Source: Klenkia brasiliensis
GTDB lineage: Bacteria > Actinomycetota > Actinomycetes > Mycobacteriales > Geodermatophilaceae
DNA: 64,000 nucleotides
Direction: 5' to 3'
NCBI RefSeq assembly: GCF_900100695.1
Contig: NZ_FNCF01000002.1
Coordinates: forward strand, 434,001-498,000
Below, one piece after another: positions 10,952 through 23,830 of the stretch. The notes beneath the pieces are model-generated. The model had not been told where the DNA came from. It did no database searches and saw only the letters and a program-made list of their open reading frames with translations. Numbering within the stretch: the first letter of the stretch is position 1; the number at the start of each line of letters is the position of its first letter. The position numbers and the translations under genes are program-made.

Positions 10952-12430
10952 CTAGGAGGCCCGGACGGCGGCGCGGGCGCGGCGGGTGTCCGGCGTCGGC
11001 GGCCGCGGGCCCTGGTGCCGGCGCGAGAGGTAGGTGCCGGCCACGTTCGCGCAGGCGATCACCGGGACGGCGATCAGCGCGCCGAAGATGCCGGCGACCA
11101 GCAGCCCGGCGGCGATCGCCAGCACCACCGCGAGCGGGTGCACCGACACGGCCCGGCCGAGCAGCAGCGGCTGCAGCACGTGGCCCTCCAGCTGCATGAT
11201 CAGCACGATGATGCCCAGCGCGATCAGCGCCTTCACCGGGCCGACCGCCACCAGGGTGACCAGCACGGCCACCGAGCCCGCGAGGAACGACCCGATAATC
11301 GGGATGAACGCGCCGAGGAACACCAGCGCGGCCAGCGGCACCACCAGCGGCGTGCCCAGGAAGGTCAGCCCGATGCCGATGAACACCGCGTCGAAGGCGG
11401 CCACCGCGGCGGTCGCCCGGACGTAGGAGATCAGCGTCCGCCAGGACCGGCGGGCGGCCTCGTCGATGTAGGCCTGCGAGTTGGGCGGGGTGAGCCCGAC
11501 CAGCCACAGCCAGATCTCGCGGCCGTCCATGAGGAAGAAGAACAGCGTGAACAGGGCCAGCACGATGCCGGTGAGCACCTCGCCGAGCGTGGCTGCGGTG
11601 GTCAGCGCCCCGGCGGTCAGGGTCTCCCGGTTGTCCATCAGCGCCTGCTGGATGCTGGTGCTGGCGTTGGCGAGCAGGTCGTTGAGGTCGCCCTGGGTGA
11701 CCGGGAACGTCTGGACCACGAAGTCCTGGATCTGGGTGAGGCCCTGTCCGACCTGGCTGGCCAGGTCGTCGTAGCCGGCGGCGAACTGCTCGACCACCAG
11801 CGTGACGATCCCGGCGACCACGCCGAGCCCGACCAGCAGCATGAGCAGCGCGGCCAGCGACTTCGGCCAGCCGTGCCGGACGAGGAAGGCCGCGCCGGGC
11901 TGCAGCAGGGCGGCGAGCAGCAGCGCGACGATGACCGGCACCGCCACGACGGCGACGTAGGCCAGGCCCATGAGCACCAGGTACAGCGCGACGCCGATGG
12001 CGACGGCCCGCCAGGACCACGCCGCGGCGATCCGGAGGCCGTTGGGCACCTCGTCGGAGGCGTTGCGGGGGTGCTCGCTGGCCAGCAGGCTGCCGGTCGA
12101 GCGGTCCCGGTGCTGCGGGACCGGCGGGGGGCCGCCGGGCCGGGGGGGACCGCTGACGCCGTCGGCGACGTCGCTGTCGGGCGCGGCCGGGTCGGGGGAC
12201 CCCGCGGGGTGGGCGTCGGCGGGGCGGGGGCCGTCCTCGGTGCGGTCGACCGCCGGCGGCTGCGGCTGCGCCGGGTCCTCGACGTGCTCGACGACGGCGC
12301 GGGAGCCGTCCTCCAGCACCAGCACGGTGCCCTCGGGCCAGGCGTGCGGGTCGTGCTCGCCGGCGGCGCGGATGCGCTCGCGGGCGCGGCGCACCAGGGA
12401 CGTCGCCCGCGATGAGGTGCGGTCGAGCAC
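10952..12430 (-). CDS. AI-2E family (PerM-like) transporter
   Basis: The product is 492 residues. The first 130 are hydrophilic, proline- and acid-rich and probably disordered in the cytosol (DPAQPQPPAV, SGPPRPGGPPP). About eight membrane segments follow in AI-2E family order: ALYLVLMGLAYVAVVAVPVI, ALLMLLVGLGVVAGIV, a helical extracytoplasmic loop around residues 235-300, LFTLFFFLMDG, then TFLGTPLVVPLAALVFLGAFIP and VGPVKALIALGIIVL with the family GHVLQPLLLG block. Members move AI-2, sodium or unknown solutes; the substrate is not predictable. GTG 12430 is preceded by GGAGG at five bases. It is divergent from the uracil-DNA glycosylase gene. Confidence 0.9.
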   Translation of the reverse strand: MLDRTSSRATSLVRRARERIRAAGEHDPHAWPEGTVLVLEDGSRAVVEHVEDPAQPQPPAVDRTEDGPRPADAHPAGSPDPAAPDSDVADGVSGPPRPGGPPPVPQHRDRSTGSLLASEHPRNASDEVPNGLRIAAAWSWRAVAIGVALYLVLMGLAYVAVVAVPVIVALLLAALLQPGAAFLVRHGWPKSLAALLMLLVGLGVVAGIVTLVVEQFAAGYDDLASQVGQGLTQIQDFVVQTFPVTQGDLNDLLANASTSIQQALMDNRETLTAGALTTAATLGEVLTGIVLALFTLFFFLMDGREIWLWLVGLTPPNSQAYIDEAARRSWRTLISYVRATAAVAAFDAVFIGIGLTFLGTPLVVPLAALVFLGAFIPIIGSFLAGSVAVLVTLVAVGPVKALIALGIIVLIMQLEGHVLQPLLLGRAVSVHPLAVVLAIAAGLLVAGIFGALIAVPVIACANVAGTYLSRRHQGPRPPTPDTRRARAAVRAS

Positions 12431-12544
12431 GTGGACCTCCAGGACGGACGGGTGCGTGGGCGAAGCAGGATGGACCCGCCACGCCGCGCGTCCGGTCCAG
12501 GATGCCCGCCGTGGTTGACGACTACACCCATGATCGGGGACGAG

Positions 12545-13167
12545 ATGCGGTTCACCCGTTCGGAGCTGCTGGCCTTCGCCGGCGCCGAGGTCCCCGACCT
12601 GCTGCCACCGGGCCGGGTCCGGCTGCTGTTCGTCGGCATCAACCCCGGGCTGTGGACCGCGGCGGTGCAGACCCACTTCGCCCGGCCGGGCAACCGGTTC
12701 TACCCGGCCCTGCTGCGGGCCGGCGTCCTGACCGAGCCGGTCGACGCCGGGGCCGGGATGACCGACGCCGACCGGGCACGCTTCACCGGCGCGGGCATCG
12801 GGATCACCAACCTCGTCCGCCGGGCCACCGCCCGGGCCGACGAGCTGACGGCCGCGGAGCTGCGGGACGGCGGGGCCCGGCTGGTGCGGCTGGTCACCGA
12901 GCGCCGTCCGGCCGTGGTCGCCGTCGCCGGGGTGACGGCCTTCCGGCAGGCCTTCGGCGTCCCTCGGGCCCGGACCGGGCGGCAGGACGTCCTCCCGGCC
13001 GGCTGGCCCGACGGCGTGCAGCTGTGGGTGGTGCCCAACCCGAGCGGCCTGAACGCCCACGACACGGTCGAGACGCTGGCCGCCGCGTACGGCGAGGTGG
13101 CCCGTGCGGCCGGCGTCGGGTCGGGTGGGGTGCGGCCGGGAAGTGGTCGTGCGGGAGGATCACCGGC

Positions 13168-13171
<4 letters not shown>
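12545..13171 (+). CDS. Mismatch-specific uracil/thymine-DNA glycosylase (MUG/TDG family)
   Basis: The enzyme removes uracil or thymine from mismatches with G in base-excision repair. The 208-residue protein carries the family block LFVGINPGLWTAA (the GINPG loop with Asn) followed by HFARPGNRFYPALLRAG, ITNLVRRATARADELT, and the C-terminal WVVPNPSGLNAH intercalation loop. ATG 12545 is chosen because GGGGACGAG lies directly before it; in-frame ATG 12530 is possible. The stop overlaps the purB start as GTGA, so the repair gene heads a translationally coupled operon with purB and purC. Confidence 0.9.
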
Positions 13172-14471
<1,300 letters not shown>

Positions 14472-14475
<4 letters not shown>

Positions 14476-15332
14476 CCCTCGACCTGCCCCTGGTCGCCCG
14501 CGGCAAGGTGCGGGAGGTCTACGACGCCGGGGACGACCGGCTGCTGCTGGTGGCCTCGGACCGGATCTCGGCCTACGACCACGTGCTGCCCACCCCCATC
14601 CCGGACAAGGGCGCGGTGCTCACCCGGCTGTCGGTGTGGTGGTTCGACCAGCTCGCGCAGGTGCTGGCGGAGCACGGCGCGCAGCACCACCTGGTCAGCG
14701 CCGACGACGTCCCCGCCGAGGTCGCCGGGCGGGCGATGCTGGTCCGCCGGCTGGTGATGGAGCCGGTCGAGTGCGTGGCCCGCGGGTACCTCTCCGGCTC
14801 GGGCACGGTCGAGTACGGCCGCACCGGGGCGATCGTGGACGTCGAGCTGCCGGCCGGGCTGGTCGAGGGCTCGCGGCTGCCGGAGCCGGTGTTCACCCCC
14901 TCCACCAAGGCCGAGGTGGGGGAGCACGACGAGGCCATCTCCTTCGCCCGCACCGTGGAGCTGGTCGGTGCGCAGCGGGCCGAGCAGCTGCGCGAGCTGA
15001 CCCTGGCGCTGTACCGGCGCGGGCACGAGGTCGCGCAGCGGGCCGGGATCGTGCTGGCCGACACCAAGTTCGAGTTCGGTACCGACGGCGACGTCCTGGT
15101 GCTCGCCGACGAGGTGATGACCCCCGACTCCTCCCGGTTCTGGCCCGCGGCCACCTGGGCGCCGGGTGCGGTGCAGCCCTCCTACGACAAGCAGTACGTC
15201 CGGGACTGGCTGACCTCCTCGGGCTGGGACCGGCAGTCCCCGCCGCCCGAGCTCCCCGAGGACGTCGTCGCGGCCACCCGCGAGCGCTACGTCGCCGCCT
15301 ACGAGGCGCTGACCGGTTCGCCCTTCGCCTGA
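14472..15332 (+). CDS. purC: Phosphoribosylaminoimidazole-succinocarboxamide synthase
   Basis: PurC joins CAIR and aspartate with ATP to make SAICAR. The 286-residue protein has ARGKVREVYDAGDD, VASDRISAYDHVLPTPIPDKG, the LVMEPVECVARGYLSGSG signature, FTPSTKAE, ADTKFEFGTDGD, DEVMTPDSSRFWP and YDKQYVRDWL. The GTG start at 14472 overlaps the purB stop. The last 34 bases overlap the convergent PilZ gene, an unusually long tail overlap; both frames keep high GC at their own third positions. PurC and PurB act in succession. Confidence 0.97.
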
Positions 15333-15988
15333 CCCGGGTCGCCGGCCGGGTCGCTGGCGAGCACGAAGTCGCGCAGCTTGACCCGCTGCTCGTCCAGGTC
15401 GCCGGTCACGAACACCCGCACGTCGCGGGTGCCGTCGGGCAGCACCGACGCCCGGACGACCGAGACCGGCACGGCGACCCGCTCGTCGTCCAGCAGCAGC
15501 GCCAGCTCGCCGGCCGTGCCCGGCTCGGGCAGGTCGCCCGCCGCGGCGTTGCTGACCGGCGGGAGCGCCAGCCGGACGCCGGCGACGCTGAGGTCGACCG
15601 TCTGCCCGGACCACCGGGCGTCGGCGAGCACGAGGACGGCGGGCAGCGCGAGGGTGTGCCGGGGGACGGCCCGGCGCGTGCCCTCGACCGACGGGGACAG
15701 CGGCACCAGCCGCCAGCTCGGGTGCCCGGAGACGGTCGAGACGACGTCGGCGACCCGGTAGGGGCGGGTGCGGACCTTGTCCCGCCACCCCCACGACACC
15801 TGCAGCTCGGTGCCCAGCGCCAGCCGCGGACGCCGTCCGGAGCGGGTCATCGGCACCTCGGCCAGCAGCTCGACCTCGCTGGAGGCACCGGCGGTGGTCA
15901 CCAGCGGGACGCCGTCGAGCACCACGTGCAGCGACGACCCGCGCTCGGGCCGGTCGCGGCCGAACACGCTGTTGGTGCCCACGACCAC
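15299..15988 (-). CDS. PilZ domain protein, second of a tandem pair
   Basis: The 229-residue soluble protein has an N-terminal YcgR-like beta domain (about residues 15-105) and a C-terminal PilZ domain that binds cyclic di-GMP. The PilZ signatures are visible: RRAVPR at about 105-110 and DLSVAG (DxSxxG) at about 131. GTG 15988 is supported by GGGAGG seven bases away. It starts one base after the stop of the upstream PilZ gene, so the pair is one operon. The 3' end overlaps purC by 34 bases. No flagellar or cyclic di-GMP enzyme gene is adjacent, so the output is unknown. Confidence 0.85.
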   Translation of the reverse strand: MVVGTNSVFGRDRPERGSSLHVVLDGVPLVTTAGASSEVELLAEVPMTRSGRRPRLALGTELQVSWGWRDKVRTRPYRVADVVSTVSGHPSWRLVPLSPSVEGTRRAVPRHTLALPAVLVLADARWSGQTVDLSVAGVRLALPPVSNAAAGDLPEPGTAGELALLLDDERVAVPVSVVRASVLPDGTRDVRVFVTGDLDEQRVKLRDFVLASDPAGDPGQAKGEPVSAS

Positions 15989-15989
15989 G

Positions 15990-16664
15990 TCACCGCCTCC
16001 CGGTGGTCAGCTGCCGGCCGATCTCCTGGGAGGTGGTGGCGCGCAGCTGGAGCCGGACGTCCTCGGGCAGGGTCTCGAAGCGGGCCCGCAGCAGCCGGCA
16101 GCCGTCGGGCCGGCGGCGCACGTCGAGCACCCGGCTGCGCAGCTCGGTGCGGGCGCCCCCGAGCACCAGCGCGAGGGTGACCAGCTCGCCGACCTCGGCG
16201 AAGGGCTGGGTGGCGTCGCCGAACCCGGTGGTGGGCGGCGCGGCGAACAGGGCCCGCAGGCCGCCCTCGCTGATGTCGGTGGTCGCGCCCAGCACCATCC
16301 CGAGCGGGGTCAGCAGGCCCACCGGGACCTCCATCTCCACCCGGGGCGTGGCGCGCCGGTCGCCCACGGAGGCGGCGTCGGTCGGGTGCAGCACCCAGAC
16401 CGGGTGCGGGCCGCCGCGCACGTCGGCGACGGCGTGCGGGCGGTAGCGGACCGTGCCGTCGGCCATCGTCCACCAGACCAGGACGGCGACGCCCAGGCCC
16501 AGCCGCACCCGCCGGCCCTCCGCGTCGGTGCCGACGGCCAGCACCAGCTCCTCGTCGGCGCTGTCCTCGACCCGGGTCACGGCGTGGGCCGGGCCCTGGA
16601 CGGCGACGACCTCGACCTGGTCGCCGATGGGCGGCCGGTCGCCGACGGTGGACGTGTCGGGCAC
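15990..16664 (-). CDS. PilZ domain protein, first of a tandem pair
   Basis: The 224-residue protein repeats the architecture of its neighbour: an N-terminal YcgR-like domain ([18 protein letters not shown] onward), a [19 protein letters not shown] linker strand, and a PilZ domain with [13 protein letters not shown] and [12 protein letters not shown] (RxxxR and DxSxxG). GTG 16664 lies six bases after GAGAGGAGG, which decides the start. The tandem pair probably arose by duplication but has diverged widely. It is divergent from purS, with the leaderless purS promoter in between. Confidence 0.85.
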   Translation of the reverse strand: MPDTSTVGDRPPIGDQVEVVAVQGPAHAVTRVEDSADEELVLAVGTDAEGRRVRLGLGVAVLVWWTMADGTVRYRPHAVADVRGGPHPVWVLHPTDAASVGDRRATPRVEMEVPVGLLTPLGMVLGATTDISEGGLRALFAAPPTTGFGDATQPFAEVGELVTLALVLGGARTELRSRVLDVRRRPDGCRLLRARFETLPEDVRLQLRATTSQEIGRQLTTGRR

Positions 16665-16756
16665 AGGCAGCCTCCTCTCGTGGGCGGACAGGTCGTGCAC
16701 GCGGTATCGGCAGCTCCTGCGCCAACTCGCCTCGAAACCTCCACCACCGGGCCCGG

Positions 16757-16769
16757 TACCCTCGCCCCC
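16757..16769 (+). promoter_or_regulatory. Leaderless-type promoter for the purSQL operon
   Basis: TACCCT at 16757-16762, seven bases, then GTG 16770. A 26-base block (16754-16779) matches the purF promoter and start region (24589-24614) at 24 positions. Confidence 0.6.
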
Positions 16770-17009
16770 GTGCCGCGCGTGGTCGTCGACGTCGTCCTCA
16801 AGCCCGAGATCTCCGACCCCCAGGGGCAGGCCGTCCTCGGCGCCCTCGGCCGGTTGGGCCACACGGGGGTGACCGGCGTCCGGCAGGGCAAGCACTTCGT
16901 CCTCGACGTCGAGGGCACCCCCGACGAGGCCGAGCTCCGCGAGATCGCCGAGAACCTGCTGGCCAACCCGGTCATCGAGGACGTCGAGCTCCACCTGTCG
17001 GAGGACTGA
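16770..17009 (+). CDS. purS: Phosphoribosylformylglycinamidine synthase subunit PurS
   Basis: PurS is the small bridging subunit of the three-part FGAM synthase found in Gram-positives and archaea. It is 79 residues, the usual size, with [19 protein letters not shown] at the start and a central G-V[15 protein letters not shown] block. GTG 16770 is set by the promoter spacing and by family length; the open frame runs further upstream but is antisense to the PilZ operon. It is three bases from purQ and shares the operon with purQ and purL. Confidence 0.95.
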   Translation: MPRVVVDVVLKPEISDPQGQAVLGALGRLGHTGVTGVRQGKHFVLDVEGTPDEAELREIAENLLANPVIEDVELHLSED

Positions 17010-17012
17010 GCC

Positions 17013-17677
17013 GTGCGCATCGGGGTCGTCACCTTCCCGGGGTCGCTGGACGACGTCGACGCCGCCCGCGCGGTCCGGCTGGCCGGCGGCGAGGTCGTGC
17101 CGCTGTGGCACGCCGACGCCGACCTGCCCGCGGTCGACGCCGTCGTCCTGCCCGGCGGGTTCTCCTACGGCGACTACCTGCGCGCCGGCGCCATCGCCGC
17201 CCGGCAGCCGCTGATGCGGGCCGTGGTCGACCGGGCGCACGCCGGCATGCCGGTGCTGGGCATCTGCAACGGCTTCCAGGTGCTCTGCGAGGCCGGGCTG
17301 CTGCCCGGCGCGCTGACCCGCAACGGCCACCTGCACTTCCGCAACCGCGACCAGGCGCTGCTGGTCGAGCGGGCCGACACCGCGTGGACGTCGTCCTACG
17401 CGCAGGGCCAGACCATCGTCGTCCCGGTGAAGAACGGCGAGGGCCGCTACGTCGGGTCCGACGCCGACCTCGACCGGCTCGAGGGCGAGGGCCGGGTCGT
17501 GGTGCGCTACGCCGGCGGCAACCCCAACGGCAGCTCCCGCGACATCGCCGGCGTGACCAGCGCCGACGGCCGGGTCGTCGGCCTCATGCCGCACCCCGAG
17601 CACGCGGTCGAGGAGCTCACCGGCCCCTCGGTCGACGGCCTCGGCTTCTTCACCAGCGTGCTGGAGGGCGTGCTCTC

Positions 17678-17681
<4 letters not shown>
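17013..17681 (+). CDS. purQ: Phosphoribosylformylglycinamidine synthase subunit PurQ (glutaminase)
   Basis: PurQ releases ammonia from glutamine for FGAM formation by PurL. It is a 222-residue class I glutamine amidotransferase. The oxyanion strand [16 protein letters not shown], the nucleophile elbow [11 protein letters not shown] (Cys), and the catalytic His-x-Glu in [11 protein letters not shown] are all visible. The GTG start follows the purS stop by three bases, with GGAGGAC at the end of purS serving as ribosome site. The stop overlaps the purL start as GTGA, matching their obligate complex. Confidence 0.97.
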
Positions 17682-19944
<2,263 letters not shown>

Positions 19945-19945
<1 letters not shown>

Positions 19946-20334
19946 TGCCGGCGCCCATCCCCGCCGAGGAGCTGCGCGCGGCCGTCGCCGCGTGCCGGCC
20001 CTGGCTGGCGGGGGAGGCGGAGAAGCCGGGTCGGGCCGTGCTGGGTGCCGCGGTGAAGACCTCGGCCCGCTGGCTGGCCCAGCAGGTGCCCGGCCGGTCG
20101 GTCGAGGTGCGGGTGCCCCCGCACGTGGCGGTGCAGTGCATCGAGGGCCCGCGGCACACCCGCGGCACCCCGCCCAACGTGGTGGAGACCGACGCCGCCA
20201 CCTGGCTCCGGCTGGTCACCGGGATGCAGACGTGGGAGGACGCCGTGGCCGGCGGGGCGGTGGCGGCCAGCGGCAACCGGGCCGACCTCGCCGCGGTGCT
20301 GCCCCTGCGCCCGCTGCGCGACGACCAGCCCTGA
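19945..20334 (+). CDS. Sterol-carrier-like protein (SCP_3 type), last gene of the purL operon
   Basis: The 129-residue soluble protein resembles the bacterial sterol-carrier orthologue family often found beside purL or purF in actinobacteria. Helical N-terminus [16 protein letters not shown] is followed by an alternating strand pattern, [38 protein letters not shown], and the C-terminal [25 protein letters not shown] (the small-residue block typical of the SCP fold). The ligand is unknown. ATG 19945 overlaps the purL stop. A 21-bp hairpin immediately downstream ends the operon. Confidence 0.8.
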
Positions 20335-20335
20335 G

Positions 20336-20392
20336 CAGGGGAAGCCCTGCACCCGCCGACGGACCTCGTCAGCGGGTGCAGGGCTTCCCCTG
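20336..20392. terminator. 21-bp perfect hairpin between convergent operons
   Basis: Arms 20336-20356 and 20372-20392 are exact complements; the 15-base loop can itself pair (GACG with CGTC). It lies just after the purL operon and 18 bases past the end of the convergent transporter operon, so it can end both. No T-run follows on either strand. Confidence 0.75.
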
Positions 20393-20410
20393 CCTGGTGG
20401 AGCGGGTGGA

Positions 20411-20560
20411 TCAGCCGCCGGTGAACAGCGGGGCGGCGGTGATGATCGTGCGGACCAGGCCGTAGACCAGCGGGATGCTGACCAGGAGCCAGGCGAGGAC
20501 GATCAGCAGGGTCGGGGTGCTGCTGGGCTGGGTGCCGGTGCTGCGCTGGGCCGAGCTCAT
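20411..20560 (-). CDS. Single-span small partner of the OFA/MFS transporter
   Basis: A 49-residue protein with a Ser/Thr/Gln-rich N-terminus and one hydrophobic helix, TLLIVLAWLLVSIPLVYGLV (about residues 17-36), ending in FTGG. The ATG overlaps the transporter stop (ATGA), so translation is coupled and about equimolar production is expected. Short proteins like this follow OFA-type MFS genes in other actinobacteria and are annotated as MFS small subunits; the function is inferred from position only. It is easily missed because of its size. Confidence 0.75.
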   Translation of the reverse strand: MSSAQRSTGTQPSSTPTLLIVLAWLLVSIPLVYGLVRTIITAAPLFTGG

Positions 20561-21969
20561 CGGGCCGCGCTCCTCTCGGGGGTCGGGGTGGTGCCGGCGG
20601 CCGCGCCCTTCGGCTCGTGCCACTTGCTGTCGACCGGGCGCACCAGCAGGTTCGCCACGAACCCGACGGCGAGCAGGCCGACCATGATGAACAGCGCGAT
20701 GCGGTAGTCGGCGGCGACCAGCTCACCCGGGGTGCCCTGGGTGTCCAGCACGCCGTTGACGATCAGCGGCCCGGCCACGCCCGCCGCCGACCACGCGGTC
20801 AGCAGCCGGCCGTGGATGGCGCCCACCTGGTAGGTGCCGAAGAGGTCGCGCAGGTAGGCCGGGATGGTGGCGAACCCGCCGCCGTAGAAGCTGATGATGA
20901 CCGCGGCCAGCAGCACGAACAGCCAGGTAGCCGAGCTGCCGACGGTGGCCAGCGCGACGTAGAGCAGCAGCCCGACGCCGAGGTAGACCATGTAGATCGG
21001 CTTGCGGCCGATCTTGTCCGACGTCGAGGACCAGACGAACCGGCCCGCCATGTTGAACAGCGACAGCAGGCCGACGAACCCGGCCCCGGCAGCCGCGGCC
21101 ACCGTGGAGGCGTCGCCCTCGCGGAAGAAGTCCTGGATCATCGGGCTGGCCTGCTCGAGGATGCCGATCCCGGCAGTGACGTTGCAGAACAGCACGACCC
21201 ACAGCAGCCAGAACTGCGGGGTCTTGATCGCGTTGGCGGCCGAGACGCTGTCGGTGGTCACCAGCGCCTTCTGCTTGACCGTCGAGGGGTCGAAGCCCTC
21301 GGGCTTCCAGTCGTCGGCCGGCACCCGCACGATGAAGGCGCCGAAGAGCATGTAGGCCAGGTAGACGATGCCGAGGGTGACGAACAGCCCGGCGACCGCG
21401 CCCCCGCTGGGGGTGGTGGCGGCGGTGCCGTCGTAGGCCGGGTCGTAGAAGCTCATCAGCTGGCGGGACAGCGGGGTGGCGATCAGGGCGCCACCGCCGA
21501 AGCCCATGATCGCCATGCCGGTGGCCAGGCCCGGGCGGTCCGGGAACCACTTGATGAGCGTCGACACCGGCGAGATGTAGCCGATGCCCAGGCCGATGCC
21601 GCCCAGCACGCCGTAGCCCAGGTAGAGCAGCCACAGCTGGCTGGTCGCGATGCCCAGGGCGCCGACCAGGAAGCCGGCGGACCAGAAGCAGGCGGCGGTG
21701 AACATCGCCGCGCGGGGCCCGTTGCGGTCGACCCACGTGCCGAAGACCGCCGCGGACAGGCCGAGCATGACGATGGCGATGGAGAAGACGACGCCGATCG
21801 AGGTGAGGCTGGCGTCGAAGTGCGAGACCAGGGCGGTCTTGTAGACGCTGGTCGCGTAGGCCTGCCCGATGCACAGGTGCACCGCCAGGGCGGCCGGTGG
21901 GATGAGCCACCGGTTGAAGCCCGGCTTCGCGACGATCCGGTCGCGAGCCAGGAAGCCGGGAACGGCCAC
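20557..21969 (-). CDS. OFA (oxalate/formate antiporter) family MFS transporter
   Basis: A 470-residue, twelve-span transporter. The first span carries the OFA-like block [17 protein letters not shown]; the loop 2-3 signature is [12 protein letters not shown]; the half-repeat equivalent is [13 protein letters not shown]. Members exchange small carboxylates such as oxalate and formate, but the substrate here is open. GTG 21969 is preceded by AGGAGG at a six-base spacing. The leader region to 22049 holds a 7-bp inverted repeat (22025-22041) and a possible -10, TAACCT. It is followed by the coupled small membrane gene. Confidence 0.88.
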   Translation of the reverse strand: MAVPGFLARDRIVAKPGFNRWLIPPAALAVHLCIGQAYATSVYKTALVSHFDASLTSIGVVFSIAIVMLGLSAAVFGTWVDRNGPRAAMFTAACFWSAGFLVGALGIATSQLWLLYLGYGVLGGIGLGIGYISPVSTLIKWFPDRPGLATGMAIMGFGGGALIATPLSRQLMSFYDPAYDGTAATTPSGGAVAGLFVTLGIVYLAYMLFGAFIVRVPADDWKPEGFDPSTVKQKALVTTDSVSAANAIKTPQFWLLWVVLFCNVTAGIGILEQASPMIQDFFREGDASTVAAAAGAGFVGLLSLFNMAGRFVWSSTSDKIGRKPIYMVYLGVGLLLYVALATVGSSATWLFVLLAAVIISFYGGGFATIPAYLRDLFGTYQVGAIHGRLLTAWSAAGVAGPLIVNGVLDTQGTPGELVAADYRIALFIMVGLLAVGFVANLLVRPVDSKWHEPKGAAAGTTPTPERSAAR

Positions 21970-22120
21970 GGAGGTCCTCCTGTCCGGGGACGGGCCCCGG
22001 GTCTGCTGGGTGCCCGCTGTGTGACGCGGGCCATGCCCGCGCGAGGTTAGTGCGGCACACAACCGTCCGCTCGGCGACCGAGACCAGATCGTCACCCGGC
22101 CGGGGGTCCCGTCCGACCCA

Positions 22121-22133
22121 TAGGCTCCGGTGC
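22121..22133 (+). promoter_or_regulatory. Leaderless-type promoter for the mycothiol dehydrogenase
   Basis: TAGGCT at 22121-22126, seven bases, then ATG 22134. The same TAGGCT-7-start layout occurs at 28793-28798 (minus) and 42921-42926. Confidence 0.55.
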
Positions 22134-23225
22134 ATGCCGTACGAGGTGCAGGGCGTCGTCGCCCTCAGCAAGGGAGCCCCCGTCAGTCTCGAGACGATCG
22201 TCGTCCCCGACCCGGGTCCGGGTGAGGCGGTCGTCGACGTGCAGGCCTGCGGGGTCTGCCACACCGACCTGCACTACCGGGAGGGCGGGATCAACGACGA
22301 GTTCCCGTTCCTGCTCGGCCACGAGGCCGCCGGCGTCGTCTCCGCGGTCGGCGAGGGCGTCACCAACGTCGCCGTCGGCGACTACGTGATCCTCAACTGG
22401 CGCGCGGTCTGCGGGCAGTGCCGGGCCTGCACCAAGGGCAAGCCCTGGTACTGCTTCAACACCCACAACGCGGCCCAGAGGATGACGTTGAAGGACGGCA
22501 CCGAGCTCTCCCCGGCGCTGGGCATCGGCGCGTTCGCCGAGAAGACCCTGGTCCACTCCGGCCAGTGCACCAAGGTCGACCCGGCGGCCAAGCCGGAGGC
22601 GGCCGGGCTGCTCGGCTGCGGCGTCATGGCCGGCGTGGGTGCCGCCATCAACACCGGAGGCGTGGGCCGCGGCGACACCGTGGCCGTCTTCGGCTGCGGC
22701 GGAGTGGGCGACGCCGCGATCGCGGGGGCCAAGCTGGCCGGCGCGGCCAAGGTCATCGCCGTGGACATCGACGACCGCAAGCTCGAGTGGGCCACGGGCC
22801 TGGGCGCCACGCACACGGTGAACTCCAAGGAGATCGACGCGGTCGCCGCGATCAAGGAGCTGACCGGCGGCTTCGGCGTCGACGTCGCCATCGACGCCGT
22901 CGGCCACCCGGCGGTCTACCAGCAGGCCTTCGACGCCCGCGACCTCGCCGGCACCGTCGTCCTGGTCGGCGTCCCGAACCCGACGATGGAGATCACGCTG
23001 CCGCTGATCGACGTCTTCGGCCGCGGCGGCGCGCTGAAGTCCTCGTGGTACGGCGACTGCCTGCCCAGCCGCGACTTCCCGATGCTCGTCGACCTGTACC
23101 TGCAGGGCCGGTTCGACCTCGACGCGTTCGTGTCCGAGACGATCGGCATCGGCGACGTCGAGGCCGCGTTCGAGAAGATGCACCACGGCGACGTGCTGCG
23201 CTCGGTCGTGGTGTTCGACCAGTGA
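22134..23225 (+). CDS. mscR: S-(hydroxymethyl)mycothiol dehydrogenase
   Basis: This NAD-dependent enzyme oxidises the formaldehyde-mycothiol adduct and may also reduce S-nitrosomycothiol. The 363-residue class III-type zinc alcohol dehydrogenase has the catalytic zinc Cys in [19 protein letters not shown], the structural zinc loop [15 protein letters not shown], and the Rossmann motif [15 protein letters not shown]. It matches the mycothiol-type enzyme rather than a general alcohol dehydrogenase because of its length and the coupled metallohydrolase downstream (GTGA overlap), an arrangement also known in mycobacteria. ATG 22134 is set by the promoter spacing. Confidence 0.93.
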   Translation: MPYEVQGVVALSKGAPVSLETIVVPDPGPGEAVVDVQACGVCHTDLHYREGGINDEFPFLLGHEAAGVVSAVGEGVTNVAVGDYVILNWRAVCGQCRACTKGKPWYCFNTHNAAQRMTLKDGTELSPALGIGAFAEKTLVHSGQCTKVDPAAKPEAAGLLGCGVMAGVGAAINTGGVGRGDTVAVFGCGGVGDAAIAGAKLAGAAKVIAVDIDDRKLEWATGLGATHTVNSKEIDAVAAIKELTGGFGVDVAIDAVGHPAVYQQAFDARDLAGTVVLVGVPNPTMEITLPLIDVFGRGGALKSSWYGDCLPSRDFPMLVDLYLQGRFDLDAFVSETIGIGDVEAAFEKMHHGDVLRSVVVFDQ

Positions 23226-23830
23226 GCGTCTACATCGACAAGACCGTCGTCAGCGGGGTGTTCAGCCTCGACGGCCAGGACTTCGACGTGGACAACAACG
23301 TCTGGCTGGTCGGCGACGAGGAGACCGTCGTGGTCATCGACGCCCCGCACGACGCCGCGCCGATCCTGGAGGCCATCGGCCCCCGCACGCTGGGCGCGAT
23401 CGTGCTGACCCACGGGCACAACGACCACATCACCGCCGCGGTGGCGCTGCGCGAGGCCACCGGGGCGCCGATCTGGTTCAACCCCGAGGACCGGATGCTG
23501 TGGGACGTCGTCCACCCCGACGCGCAGCCCGACCACGACCTGGTCGAGGGCACCACCTTCGACGTCGCCGGCACCCAGCTGGTCGCCATGCACACCCCGG
23601 GCCACTCGCCGGGCAGCACCTGCCTCTACGCCCCCGAGCTGGACACCGTCTTCACCGGCGACACCCTGTTCTGCGGCGGCCCGGGTGCGACCGGCCGGTC
23701 CTACAGCGACAAGCCGACCATCCTGAACTCCATCCAGGAGCGGCTGCTCACCCTGCCCGGCGACACGGTCGTGAAGACCGGCCACGGCGACGACACCACG
23801 GTCGCGGCCGAGGTGGACAACATCCACTGA
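23222..23830 (+). CDS. Metallo-beta-lactamase-fold hydrolase, partner of the mycothiol dehydrogenase
   Basis: The 202-residue glyoxalase II-like protein has the zinc motif [12 protein letters not shown] (HxHxDH), [13 protein letters not shown], the bridging Asp in VFTGDTLF, and the last His in [12 protein letters not shown]. It probably hydrolyses a thioester or formyl-mycothiol made by the dehydrogenase; this is inferred from the coupled position. The GTG start overlaps the dehydrogenase stop. The stop TGA lies within CTGA, where the next gene seems to start with CTG. Confidence 0.9.
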   Translation: MSVYIDKTVVSGVFSLDGQDFDVDNNVWLVGDEETVVVIDAPHDAAPILEAIGPRTLGAIVLTHGHNDHITAAVALREATGAPIWFNPEDRMLWDVVHPDAQPDHDLVEGTTFDVAGTQLVAMHTPGHSPGSTCLYAPELDTVFTGDTLFCGGPGATGRSYSDKPTILNSIQERLLTLPGDTVVKTGHGDDTTVAAEVDNIH

